Both the position numbers and the translations under genes were made by a program. Shown here in pieces: positions 1-8,339 of a stretch of DNA of 64,000 nucleotides; position 1 is the first letter of the stretch; each line of letters starts with the position of its first letter. The notes under the pieces are model-generated. The model had not been told where the DNA came from. It worked only from the letters and a program-made list of their open reading frames with translations, and did no database searches. The DNA is from Gemmatales bacterium (GTDB taxonomy: Bacteria > Planctomycetota > Planctomycetia > Gemmatales > HRBIN36), in contig JANXCQ010000018.1 in assembly GCA_025060195.1 (NCBI GenBank), forward strand, positions 25,683 through 89,682. The letters run 5' to 3'.

Positions 1-682
1 TCGCGGGATAAGTGAAGCACTGCTACGTTGACGTCCTTGTTACCTCGGAACATTTTCTAGGGGACAAAACCTCATTCGCGACAGGGAAAACCGCACGCCT
101 ACCATAGTTTTCCACGAGGGGAGAGACGTAACCGCCTAAGGCACGTACACGCTTTCTCCTGCACCTCCGCATAATCCACTGCCAACGGACAGGACAAGAA
201 TGGCCATCGGATGCCGAAAAGCTTTACGCGCCGGGCATTGGGCAAGACGCCCGACGAGAAGAACATGCCTTGATACGGTCTCCGAGCTCAGGCTTGGCAA
301 GGCAGTGTTCGGCGCACAGCTTTCGCCAGGGACAGCAGTCAACACAGCCACTGGGAGTGCCTGTTGCTGTGCTCTAGCGACCAGCCAGACTCCCGCTACC
401 CTCACTTTTTTCCTAAGACCACTGACTCAGGGGACACCTGCCGTGGGTTATTTATCCTGCACGAGAGTTATGTCCGGGGCTTTGCTCCTGGGAGTGGGAC
501 AATGCAGCCTTTGAGCGAATTCCTAAAGGTATGCAAGCAAGTCGCTGGGAAGCGGTTCGAGCGAAACTGGAACACGTCACACCACACTATGGCCCAGCAC
601 ACGACTTTGATTGTAAAGTCGACTGAGGCCCGCCAGGGGAGAAGTTCTGACGCGGTGGTCTTGGAGCCGCTGTTACTATCCG
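1..682. other. Intergenic region without a supported gene
   Basis: No reading frame here has a convincing ribosome binding site, family motif or plausible composition; the open frames present on both strands overlap one another and look like chance. The only structure I see is a stem-loop at 602-621 with a 7-bp perfect stem (CGACTTT/AAAGTCG) and a 6-base loop. It lies about 60 bases past the stop of the minus-strand gene that ends at 683, so it could help end that transcript, but no T tract follows it in that direction. Confidence 0.6.
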
Positions 683-3600
683 CTAACGCAACTCCCATTT
701 TTCCGGGGAAACGAAAAGTCGCGTTTTGCCTTTGTGTTGGTCATAAATGCGGTGCATTTCTTCGAGCGAGTCAAACCAGCCGACGATATAGGCGGCTCCG
801 AAAGTGTCGCCACGCCTGACCGGGCGACCATGTAGTTCCTGGATCATGCAAACGTAGCCGCGCCGATGGCACCAGGCTTCGGAAACCGCCGCTGGGTCTA
901 ACGTCATACCTGCTAACCACGGGCCTGGTTTCTCGCCCAGGCGTACCTGATAGGCACGGATCATCCGCGCTGGCACCTGACCTTCCTTACGTTGGTAAAG
1001 AAACTTTTCGTCGGGACCGAAGTCTTCGGCGAAGGCCTCGGCTGGAATGACTCCATGATAGCTCAAATAGATGTGCGTCCACTCCGGGCGTCCCTGTTTG
1101 GGCAGGCGAATATGGCCGGGCATGTCTATACGGTAAAAGACGTTGGGTAAGGTATTGGCGCTGACGATTTCCTCGGCTGAGTAGAAGTAGCGTAGCCCTG
1201 GTCGGAAAAGCAGCGTCTGCGTCCAACGGGAGCCCGCTTGGTAACCTTCGCCCGGCTGGGTAAAGGTAAAGCGCAGGCGCACGGCCAGGAAATCTGGTCC
1301 TCGGATGATTTCCGGCTCAAGCTGCTTAGCTTGCGTGCAAATTTGCGGCCCCTCAACGTAGTGCTTCGGCAGGTGGCCGTGAATTTTCGCATCCCGCAAG
1401 TAACCGTCATTCCGCCAACCTGGGGCCAGGAGAAAATCCATTATGTGCAGACCAAAACCGAGATCGCGCGCGCCCGTTCGTTTGTCCAGGAAGCTGCCTG
1501 CCGCGATGCCGCTGACGTAGCCCTTTTTGTTGATGCGTGCTTGCAGGGCGTCCGTTTCGATGACCAGATGGTCGTCGCGCTCCTCTACCCGGATGGCGGG
1601 ATGATTACGCGCTTCGACAAGCGTATTACGCCAGTTCTTCAAAAAGGCGAGCAAATCGGCCATTTGCTCAATGGTGATTTCTTTTTCCAGGCCATCAGGC
1701 ATCAGGGAAACGCCCGTAGATTGAATTGCTTCGATGTCGGAACGTAACACGGTCTCCGTCTGATTCTCGGCCCGTTTCAACGTGATACTATTGGGTGCTT
1801 CCGCGGCAATGATGCCGGTTATGGTCTTACCACTGCGGGTTACCACGATGTATTGCACGTAATTGGCATCGATGGCCGCGTTCGGTAACAAGATGTCACT
1901 GAGCAGCTGTTCGGGCGACTTGGTGCGCGTATCGGAAATATCAGGGCCGACATTGACCCCGATGTTGGCGACCCGGTGGCAACTCGCACAATGTTTCTCG
2001 AAGACCGTTCGGCCACGAGCGACATCTCCCGTCTTTGCCAGAGCGGCCCGGTAGGTCTGGTAAACCTTCTGCCGATCTTGCGGCGTGCTGTCCGCGAGTA
2101 CTTTCCGAACACGCTCGCGAATAGTCGGATTTGCATGCTGCAAAAGTTGGCGCAGGCGTGCCGCGTCGAGTTCGCCCGGTTGGATGCGACCTTGTTCCAC
2201 CGTTTGCAACAAGGCCAAGACACGTTCCTGCGTGCGTAGCAAGGCCTCCAGTAATTCGCGGCGCACTGCTGGTGTCGCGCTGGGCCAAAGCTCTAACAGC
2301 GCTTCGGTTGCGTCTTTGCCCCCCTGGGCGGATAAGGCGCGCACTGCTGCTAAGCGCACCAAGACCTCACCGTCTTCTCTGGCTAACTGTCGCATTAAAG
2401 CTAGGCGCTCCGGCGAGGGCAACTGCGCTAACACCTCCAGAGCCCGGACTCGTCGCGCTACTGGCTGGCTACTGTCGGCCGCATGCTGTGTCGCCTGGAC
2501 AAGACAGTGCTCCAGCACCTGTGCCAGGGCTGGCTCGCCTTGGGCAACGGTTGTCCACCAGTCGGCTAGGCGTCCGCCCGCGCGCGACATGCCTTCCGCT
2601 AAGCCGAGCAACAAGGCGTGGACCAGAGATTCCGGCACGGCTTGCTTCGTTAGGGGCCTGAGCGCGGCCGTGATTCGCGCGGCATCTTTCATAGCCCCGA
2701 CCACGGTAGCAGTTTCACGGAATAGGTCTAACCTGCCTTGCAATGTTGCAGGTTTGTCCTCGGCCAGCAGCAAAGCAGCTAAGAGCCGATCCGTGGCAAC
2801 GCCACTCGAAGCCAATACCGCCAGCCTCATCCAGGAATCATCAGCCCAGGCTAAGGCAACCTCCTTGAGCACAGGCAGCCTGTCATCCTCGGGGAGCAAG
2901 CCCAGCGTCAGGACCAATTGCAGCAATAATCGGCCCAATTGATCACGGGCTGACAAACCTGAACATGCTTCGGCCGGAGGCTTTTCCTGTGTCGGACTTC
3001 GGTCCTGAGCTTGACTTTTGGCCAGCACTTCACGCGTCAGTTGCAATAACGCGGCGCGAATCTGCTCGTCCTTGAGCCAATGCTCGCAGATACGTACTGC
3101 CTGCTGACGCACCCCAGGATGCTGATCGGCCAACGCAGCCAAGAGTGTGTCTTTGTCAAGTTGGCTATGATGTTCCAGTAACCATAACGCGAGGGCGCGG
3201 GCCTGGGGCCGTTGAGCCGACCGAGCAAGTTGCCTGAGCTGGGAAAAAACCGCTTGCTGATGCGCTGCGAAATCTTCGGTTTGCAATAACAATCGAAACG
3301 CCGTCTGCCGATGCCAACCATTGGCGTGTTCCAGCAGCTCAGGCCAATCCCGTGGGTTGCCGACTGCCAGACCGTCGCAAGGACGGCGGGACGGTCGCCC
3401 TTCTTTGGTAACGATGCGCCAGATGCGTCCTCGTTCTTTGCCCCAAAGCAAGTCGGGGCGGCTTCGCAATTCGGGGGGCATGTATTCGGGATGCTCAATG
3501 ACCGCGCGATACATGTCCACGATGTAAAGGGCACCATCGGGCCCCGAGGTGAGAAATACAGGACGGAACCAGTCATCGGGCGAAGCGAGAAATTCTTTTT

Positions 3601-4744
3601 TCTCGAACATCGGCCTGGCCTCGAAGATCGAACCTTTCGGCGTAAGGATCTCGACATGCACCAGGTTCCCCGGGGGCTCACAGGTGAACACCGCGCCTTG
3701 ATATTCAGGGGGTAACGCGTCGCCGTGATATACGAAAATGCCGCACGCTGCCGAAAAATGACCCGCATGCAGGGAGGAAGTGGTGAAATTACGGCTAATG
3801 GGATAGACCCGTCCCCCAGCACCACTGGGATTATTTTCTCGATCTAAGACCGAAATATCGTACAAAAGCGATGGCGCCGCCAGATAGGGATTATTCCGAA
3901 GATAGCGCTGTTCGAAAACGACAAACCGCAAATGATGACGATTATCACAGACGAACCGCTCGCCCCAATCATTCAGCGCCAGGCCGTATTGTCCAGGGCC
4001 TGTTACAGCTTCATAAATTTGGGGCCGCCGCGGATCAAACCGAAAATCCCCTTGGGCCAGCGAAATCACAGGCCCTTCCGGCCGGCCCTGAGCGTTCACG
4101 CGCACTACCTGACCGCCACGCAATCCGTTGGCACAATAAATCCAACCGTCCCAGCCCAGAGTGGGAAAACTGACACGCAATTGCGGATTCTCAGCGGTAA
4201 ATCCACGATAAAGCACCTCGCTTTTCTCCGCTTTTCCCACACCTGAAGTGTCGCCAAGAAACAAAAGTTCCGGTGCCTTGGTGACAAACGCGCCGTTTTT
4301 CCACAGTTGCAAACCATTGGCAAATAGCAATTGCTCGGCAAAAACCTTGGCAGTCTCGTAAAACCCATCGCCGTCGCAGTCGGTGAGGATTTTGATGCGT
4401 CCTTCGGGCGCTTGTCCGGGCGGCGGGCCGTTCGGATAATCGGGCATTTCTACCAGCCAGATGCGGCCATGTTCGTCGAAGCTCATGGCGATGGGACTTT
4501 GGATGGTCGGTTCACACGCAACCAGTTCGAGATGCAAACGAGGGTCGGCCAACTGAAACAGCTGCCGAGCTTCTTCGGGTGAGAATGGACCCTCCTGTTT
4601 CGGGAGCCATACTTTTTGCCCGGGCTTAGCGTTCGGGCCGTCGCTTGATTGCGCCCTCATGGAATGGAAGGCCACGACTACCACGAATACAGCAAACCCT
4701 ATTGCACCCAGCATCGCTGGCACACGCCCAATTCGACCAAGCAT
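683..4744 (-). CDS. PVC-type heme-binding CxxCH membrane-bound dehydrogenase with extra C-terminal domain
   Basis: About 1353 residues. An N-terminal hydrophobic segment ending near residue 32 looks like a signal peptide or anchor, so the protein should act outside the cytoplasm. Order of parts: a beta-propeller of the PVC membrane-bound dehydrogenase type (about 50-430, with EHGRIWLVEMPDYPNG and GPDGALYIVDMYR-like stretches), a long helical HEAT-like region (about 440-880), a single cytochrome-c heme site C919-A-S-C922-H923, and a C-terminal region of about 310 residues rich in beta strands that is not part of the usual architecture and that I cannot name with confidence. The family is abundant in planctomycetes and is thought to oxidise sugars or related compounds, but substrates are unknown. 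Two start codons lie 6 bases apart; an AAAGGGG tract sits 7 bases before the inner one (4744) and only 1 base before the outer one (4750), so the inner start is preferred. Confidence 0.9.
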   Translation of the reverse strand: MLGRIGRVPAMLGAIGFAVFVVVVAFHSMRAQSSDGPNAKPGQKVWLPKQEGPFSPEEARQLFQLADPRLHLELVACEPTIQSPIAMSFDEHGRIWLVEMPDYPNGPPPGQAPEGRIKILTDCDGDGFYETAKVFAEQLLFANGLQLWKNGAFVTKAPELLFLGDTSGVGKAEKSEVLYRGFTAENPQLRVSFPTLGWDGWIYCANGLRGGQVVRVNAQGRPEGPVISLAQGDFRFDPRRPQIYEAVTGPGQYGLALNDWGERFVCDNRHHLRFVVFEQRYLRNNPYLAAPSLLYDISVLDRENNPSGAGGRVYPISRNFTTSSLHAGHFSAACGIFVYHGDALPPEYQGAVFTCEPPGNLVHVEILTPKGSIFEARPMFEKKEFLASPDDWFRPVFLTSGPDGALYIVDMYRAVIEHPEYMPPELRSRPDLLWGKERGRIWRIVTKEGRPSRRPCDGLAVGNPRDWPELLEHANGWHRQTAFRLLLQTEDFAAHQQAVFSQLRQLARSAQRPQARALALWLLEHHSQLDKDTLLAALADQHPGVRQQAVRICEHWLKDEQIRAALLQLTREVLAKSQAQDRSPTQEKPPAEACSGLSARDQLGRLLLQLVLTLGLLPEDDRLPVLKEVALAWADDSWMRLAVLASSGVATDRLLAALLLAEDKPATLQGRLDLFRETATVVGAMKDAARITAALRPLTKQAVPESLVHALLLGLAEGMSRAGGRLADWWTTVAQGEPALAQVLEHCLVQATQHAADSSQPVARRVRALEVLAQLPSPERLALMRQLAREDGEVLVRLAAVRALSAQGGKDATEALLELWPSATPAVRRELLEALLRTQERVLALLQTVEQGRIQPGELDAARLRQLLQHANPTIRERVRKVLADSTPQDRQKVYQTYRAALAKTGDVARGRTVFEKHCASCHRVANIGVNVGPDISDTRTKSPEQLLSDILLPNAAIDANYVQYIVVTRSGKTITGIIAAEAPNSITLKRAENQTETVLRSDIEAIQSTGVSLMPDGLEKEITIEQMADLLAFLKNWRNTLVEARNHPAIRVEERDDHLVIETDALQARINKKGYVSGIAAGSFLDKRTGARDLGFGLHIMDFLLAPGWRNDGYLRDAKIHGHLPKHYVEGPQICTQAKQLEPEIIRGPDFLAVRLRFTFTQPGEGYQAGSRWTQTLLFRPGLRYFYSAEEIVSANTLPNVFYRIDMPGHIRLPKQGRPEWTHIYLSYHGVIPAEAFAEDFGPDEKFLYQRKEGQVPARMIRAYQVRLGEKPGPWLAGMTLDPAAVSEAWCHRRGYVCMIQELHGRPVRRGDTFGAAYIVGWFDSLEEMHRIYDQHKGKTRLFVSPEKWELR

Positions 4745-4887
4745 GTTCATGCCCCTTTAGCGACAGGGATTCGCACGGCAGGCAACTATAGTGATAGCGA
4801 ACGCTCGGGTCGGATGGAAAGTGCGCCAGGCAGTTTTTCCGGTAACCCGAAGAGCGTCAGCACCCGCTCAGGTCGAAGCGCTGGCCA

Positions 4888-5436
4888 CTACGGTGCCGGG
4901 CAATAATCCTTTACTAACGGTGGCATGCCCCGACTCTGACGATAGGCGATTTCGCGCTCGACCATGGCATCGAGCAGCCGTTGCACCATCAAGCGGGGCA
5001 TGCCTTGGCGCAGCAGATCAGAAACATACAAGGTGGTAGCCAACCGATAGTCCGGCCAATCGGCGCGATAATAACTGGTATCCAAAAGTTGGCGCGCACG
5101 GCCAAGGTAGGTTTCAATAACTGCTTTTCGTTCAGGCCAATCTTCGGGGAGCATGTCAATCCAAGGCATAACTAGATAACTGGTCGGCTCCAACCAATAG
5201 AATTGAGCTAAGAGCAACCGCGCTCGCCGCGCGGCTTCTGGGCAAGACGAGAGTGCCACATGTTCCAGTTGCAGAGCCAACAGATAACCGTCTGACTCCA
5301 AGATGCGAGCGGCCAACTGGTCGTGGGCTTGTTGGCGCACGCGAAACTCCTCGTGGTTCAGGCGGCTAATCCAGAACCCACTCTCGATTTGCGTCGAGAG
5401 CAGGACTGAACCCGCCAGCAACGGGAACTCGAACAT
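4888..5436 (-). CDS. Small hypothetical protein, HEAT-like N-terminal segment
   Basis: 182 residues of unknown function. The start is well supported: AAAGGGGG lies 6 bases before the ATG. A short hydrophobic N-terminus may be a weak signal peptide. Residues 22-45 (RLNHEEFRVRQQAHDQLA and following) resemble the degenerate HEAT-like unit that planctomycete secreted proteins often carry; the rest is predicted helical and rich in Arg, Leu and Tyr. It lies 143 bases upstream of the large dehydrogenase on the same strand and could be co-transcribed with it, although the gap is long for a tight operon. No catalytic motif is visible. Confidence 0.7.
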   Translation of the reverse strand: MFEFPLLAGSVLLSTQIESGFWISRLNHEEFRVRQQAHDQLAARILESDGYLLALQLEHVALSSCPEAARRARLLLAQFYWLEPTSYLVMPWIDMLPEDWPERKAVIETYLGRARQLLDTSYYRADWPDYRLATTLYVSDLLRQGMPRLMVQRLLDAMVEREIAYRQSRGMPPLVKDYCPAP

Positions 5437-5857
5437 AGTAACCCCCTTTCGCTGGGCGCGCTATCCGGCGCGCACTAGGAGCGGTCGAAGGCTTCCGTGT
5501 GCGAAAGTTCCTTAGGCCGACCGGCCAAGAATTGAGGGGATGACGCCGTGAATGGATCGCTTCCAGGCGGGCGGAGGGTTCGTCCCTGATGCGTCGGCGA
5601 TCCTTCGCTCAAGGCGGAGTCTTCCTAAGTCCGGGATCACCCTCACAGACCGATCTGCCTCTTCTCCATCCCTGATGCTAGAAAATTCTATGCCATAATT
5701 CGCTGCCATTGCAAGCCCCGTTGTCCCTATCGGCATCGCTCTGAATTTTCTTGCCAAAATGCATTTGGCCCTGAAACCACTATAAGATTCCTTTATATGC
5801 TGGAAAAAGAATTGCTAATTCTGCGGGCACACCTGCTCAAAACGGGGGAGCTTCATC
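5437..5857. other. Divergent intergenic region
   Basis: This 421-base stretch separates a minus-strand gene from a plus-strand gene, so it should hold promoters for both. A GC-rich palindrome (GCGCGC, six bases, GCGCGC) lies at about 5458-5475. An 81-codon minus-strand frame at 5512-5757 has no ribosome binding site or recognisable motif and is not called. Confidence 0.5.
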
Positions 5858-6379
5858 ATGAATCAGGCGTATTCGCAGACCACCATTGGCTCCTTGAAGC
5901 TATTGGATACTGTGAAATCCGAGTTGATTGCCTACTTTCGTCATCTGGGTCAACGCGTCGAACGTCATGCTTACGCGATCCCAGAGGATAAGTTCTGGGA
6001 AAAACCGTTCCCGTTTGGCAATAGTCTTGGCCACCTGATACTCCACCTGACGGGAAACTTGAACCACTATGTTGGCAGCGGCATCGCGGGAACTGGGTAT
6101 GTTCGCAATCGCACCCTGGAGTTTACTGATACCAACCGTTATCCGCGCGAACAAACGCTGCAACGCTTCCGCGAGGCGCTAGACCTAGTGGTTCGCACTA
6201 TCGAAAACATGGACGAGCCGGCCATGTTGCGGAGCGTAACTTTTCCCGATAAGCATCCGATCAATACTCAGTTTGGCTTGGTGATGGTGTGCGCTGCGCA
6301 CATGAACAATCACATTGGTCAAATGGCTTGGCTCGTTCAGGCGTTTGGCTACCATACTGGGGAGCCACCGGTTTGGTAG
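5858..6379 (+). CDS. DinB superfamily protein (DUF1572-like)
   Basis: 173 residues, the usual length for a DinB four-helix-bundle protein. The expected metal triad is visible: a His in helix 2 (H63 or H70, in LILHLTGNLNHY) and the H148-x3-H152 pair in HMNNHIGQ. Members bind a divalent metal; some are thiol-dependent S-transferases (bacillithiol or mycothiol), but most are uncharacterised, and nothing here fixes the substrate. GGGGGAG lies 7 bases before the ATG. The gene stands alone between long intergenic gaps. Confidence 0.88.
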   Translation: MNQAYSQTTIGSLKLLDTVKSELIAYFRHLGQRVERHAYAIPEDKFWEKPFPFGNSLGHLILHLTGNLNHYVGSGIAGTGYVRNRTLEFTDTNRYPREQTLQRFREALDLVVRTIENMDEPAMLRSVTFPDKHPINTQFGLVMVCAAHMNNHIGQMAWLVQAFGYHTGEPPVW

Positions 6380-6600
6380 ACCTCAACGGCTATGGAATAA
6401 TCGCAAGAAAGAAAACGAACAGACCGTATAGGGTAATTGTACCACTTGAGAAAAAATGGAAAAAATCAGCAATCGGAGTTGACGCTGGGCGATTCTTTGG
6501 CTAGTATCATCACAGAGCGTGGCTTTTCTCGGTGAAACCTATCTGTCCAGTCCTTCACAGGGAAGGCTGGATACGAGTTATCAGCAACACGAGTCAAGCA

Positions 6601-6607
6601 GGAGGGG
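6601..6607 (+). promoter_or_regulatory. Ribosome binding site deciding the start at 6616
   Basis: GGAGGGG lies 8 bases before ATG 6616. The frame stays open upstream to 6532, but this site and the signal peptide that begins at 6616 show that the inner ATG is the true start. Confidence 0.8.
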
Positions 6608-6615
6608 TAAGCACC

Positions 6616-7239
6616 ATGTACAGCCTCACTCTGCTCGTCGCACTGAGCGCCAGTGCCGCTCAACCGTCCACCTTCTTCGGGGGTGCTTGTGCGGGCGCCT
6701 GCAATGGCGCTGTAGCCTGTCACGGTGCAGCAGCCTGCCATGGTGGACTCTTCAGTCGGCACCACGCGCGGCTTGCTTGTCTCGGCGCAGCTGCCTGCAA
6801 TGGGGCAGCCTATTGTAACGGTGCGAGCGCACGCCATGGTGGCTTTTTGAGTCGTTGGCGTCATCGCCATGCTGCCTGTGTCGGAGCGGTATGTGTGGGC
6901 GCCCATCCGCATCATCATCCCATGCCCGCTGAACCCGCCAAGCCGGAAAAGCCCGAGAAAATCCCCGTGAAGCCCGCAGAGAAGAAAGCTGACCTCGGCA
7001 AGTCCGCCCAGTTGCTTGTGCTTGTGCCGGAAGACGCAAAACTCTACATTGATGGTCAACCGACGCAGCAGACAGGTTCACGTCGTAGTTTCATCACCCC
7101 CGAATTGACCAGCAGCCGGAGCTTTTTCTATACCCTGACAGTGGAACTGCCGAATGGCGAACGGTGGGAACGTCAGGTTACCTTCCGCCCAGGGGAACTA
7201 GTCGAAGTAGACCTCATGACCTATTCCATCGCTCGCTAG
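6616..7239 (+). CDS. Secreted TIGR03000-domain protein with Cys/His/Ala-rich repeats
   Basis: 207 residues. Residues 1-16 form a signal peptide (MYSLTLLVALSASAAQ). Residues 25-100 are low-complexity units such as ACNGA, ACHGA and YCNGA, with many Cys and His and ending in an HPHHH run. A Pro/Lys/Glu linker (MPAEPAKPEKPEK and on) follows, then a TIGR03000 domain (about residues 133-204: LVPEDAKLYIDGQPTQ to GELVEVDLM), a family known almost only from planctomycetes and of unknown function. The cysteines suggest disulfide cross-linking in the cell envelope or metal binding; that is inference. The gene is followed within 40 bases by a strong terminator, so it is probably monocistronic and well expressed. 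Confidence 0.85.
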   Translation: MYSLTLLVALSASAAQPSTFFGGACAGACNGAVACHGAAACHGGLFSRHHARLACLGAAACNGAAYCNGASARHGGFLSRWRHRHAACVGAVCVGAHPHHHPMPAEPAKPEKPEKIPVKPAEKKADLGKSAQLLVLVPEDAKLYIDGQPTQQTGSRRSFITPELTSSRSFFYTLTVELPNGERWERQVTFRPGELVEVDLMTYSIAR

Positions 7240-7576
7240 TCCCACCCACGCTCCAGCGGGAAAGGATATCTTACAGCCGGGAGTTGTCTCCCGGTTTTTT
7301 GTTTTGCAAGCACTGTTGGACGGACCCCCTAATGGTGAGCAGAATATTGCTTATTTGCAGTAGCCCCTTGCTGTGCCCCTGGACTAATTAGTACAATAAA
7401 TCGTACCTGTGTGCTGCCAAGCTTAGCACACAGTCAATGCCGGGACACTCGGGAACCAATTCGTAGCGCTCATGAGGAACAGAGAGAGGTAAGCGCAGGA
7501 GCATAGCAACTCCGAGCACAATGATTTCCATTATGCACGTGCTGGCACGGAGGTTTCGGAGAGCCGGGGGCAAACC
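7240..7576 (+). other. Intergenic region with terminator
   Basis: This 337-base gap contains the terminator at 7277-7300 and then about 275 bases with no gene I can support; the second half should carry the promoter of the FHA gene. Confidence 0.5.
7277..7300 (+). terminator. Intrinsic terminator after the TIGR03000 gene
   Basis: A perfect 7-bp stem CCGGGAG/CTCCCGG with a TTGT loop is followed directly by six T and then GTTTT. It lies 37 bases past the stop codon at 7239. This is the clearest Rho-independent terminator in the window. Confidence 0.9.
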
Positions 7577-8290
7577 ATGAAGTTGTACTTATTGGTCAAG
7601 AAACCGCAAGGCGGCTTCCAGGAAATTCCCATTCGCTTAAGTCAGTTTTTGATCGGACGGGACCCAGATTGTCACCTACGGCCCGTCAGTCCGTTAGTGA
7701 GTAAGCGGCATTGCGCCATTCTAATCCGCGAGGGCCGGGCTTTTCTCAAAGATTTTGAGAGCACCAACGGCACTTACCACAATGGGCGACTTCTGAAGGG
7801 CGAAATCGAGCTCATGGACGGGGACGAGTTCAAGGTCGGACCCTTGGAGTTTAAGGTGAAACTCACCTTAGAACCTTCGGATAGTTCTCCGAAAGTGCAA
7901 AAAGTATCCGACGCAAGCGCAACTAAGACCTTAGCCGCCGCGACTACCGAACCGAAGGCTCCCGCGACAAAGTCCGAGTCTTTTGGTGTAGGAGACCCTT
8001 TGAAAGAAAAGGAGCTAGAAGATCTTATCGCTCAGGAGTTGTTGCTCAACGTGGATAGGTCGACAGGACAACCCCTGGCGCCTGGTGAACGCGCTAAAGA
8101 GGAGTTGGGGGGCAGCACCGTAATGGAAGTTCCCAAGGCTATTGACGACACCTCGGTGCAGGGCCCGGGTGCACCTGGACAGAAAGAAGCTAGCCCCCTC
8201 AAAAAACCACAATATGATCCCAAAGCTACCTCCGAAGCGGCCAAGGCGATCTTGGAAAAGTACTTACGCCGACCCCGTACCACTGGCTGA
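7577..8290 (+). CDS. FHA-domain protein
   Basis: 237 residues. Residues 1-95 form a forkhead-associated domain, which binds phosphothreonine peptides: FLIGRDPDCHLRP, then SPLVSKRHCAI (the Ser-x-x-His motif) and FESTNGTYHNG (the STNGT motif) are all present, so the phosphopeptide site is intact. The remaining 140 residues are Lys/Glu/Pro/Ala-rich and probably disordered, ending in a short helix. It is cytoplasmic with no transmembrane segment. The partner is probably a Ser/Thr kinase target, but no kinase lies in this window. A GGGGGC tract precedes the ATG. MutY follows 49 bases later on the same strand. Confidence 0.9.
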   Translation: MKLYLLVKKPQGGFQEIPIRLSQFLIGRDPDCHLRPVSPLVSKRHCAILIREGRAFLKDFESTNGTYHNGRLLKGEIELMDGDEFKVGPLEFKVKLTLEPSDSSPKVQKVSDASATKTLAAATTEPKAPATKSESFGVGDPLKEKELEDLIAQELLLNVDRSTGQPLAPGERAKEELGGSTVMEVPKAIDDTSVQGPGAPGQKEASPLKKPQYDPKATSEAAKAILEKYLRRPRTTG

Positions 8291-8339
8291 TTCCTTCGAA
8301 CGTAAAACGCGCAAGCGTTTTGCGCTCCTTTCGCCACCT

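Noticed and set aside
136..819. Several open frames on both strands in the first 800 bases (136-405 minus, 200-514 plus, 364-819 plus).
   Set aside because: They overlap each other in different frames, have no ribosome binding site, no motif and improbable amino acid composition; the last runs into the end of a real minus-strand gene.
2085..2942. A 285-codon open frame antisense to the large dehydrogenase.
   Set aside because: It is the complementary shadow of the HEAT-like coding region, is Ser/Ala/Arg-rich and has no start signal.
5512..5757. 81-codon minus-strand frame in the gap before DinB.
   Set aside because: No ribosome binding site or family resemblance; Arg/Pro-rich composition like non-coding DNA.
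8304..8321. AAAACGC/GCGTTTT hairpin after the FHA gene as a terminator.
   Set aside because: The right arm ends in TTTT but is part of the stem, and GCGCTCC follows rather than a T tract; at most a weak structure.
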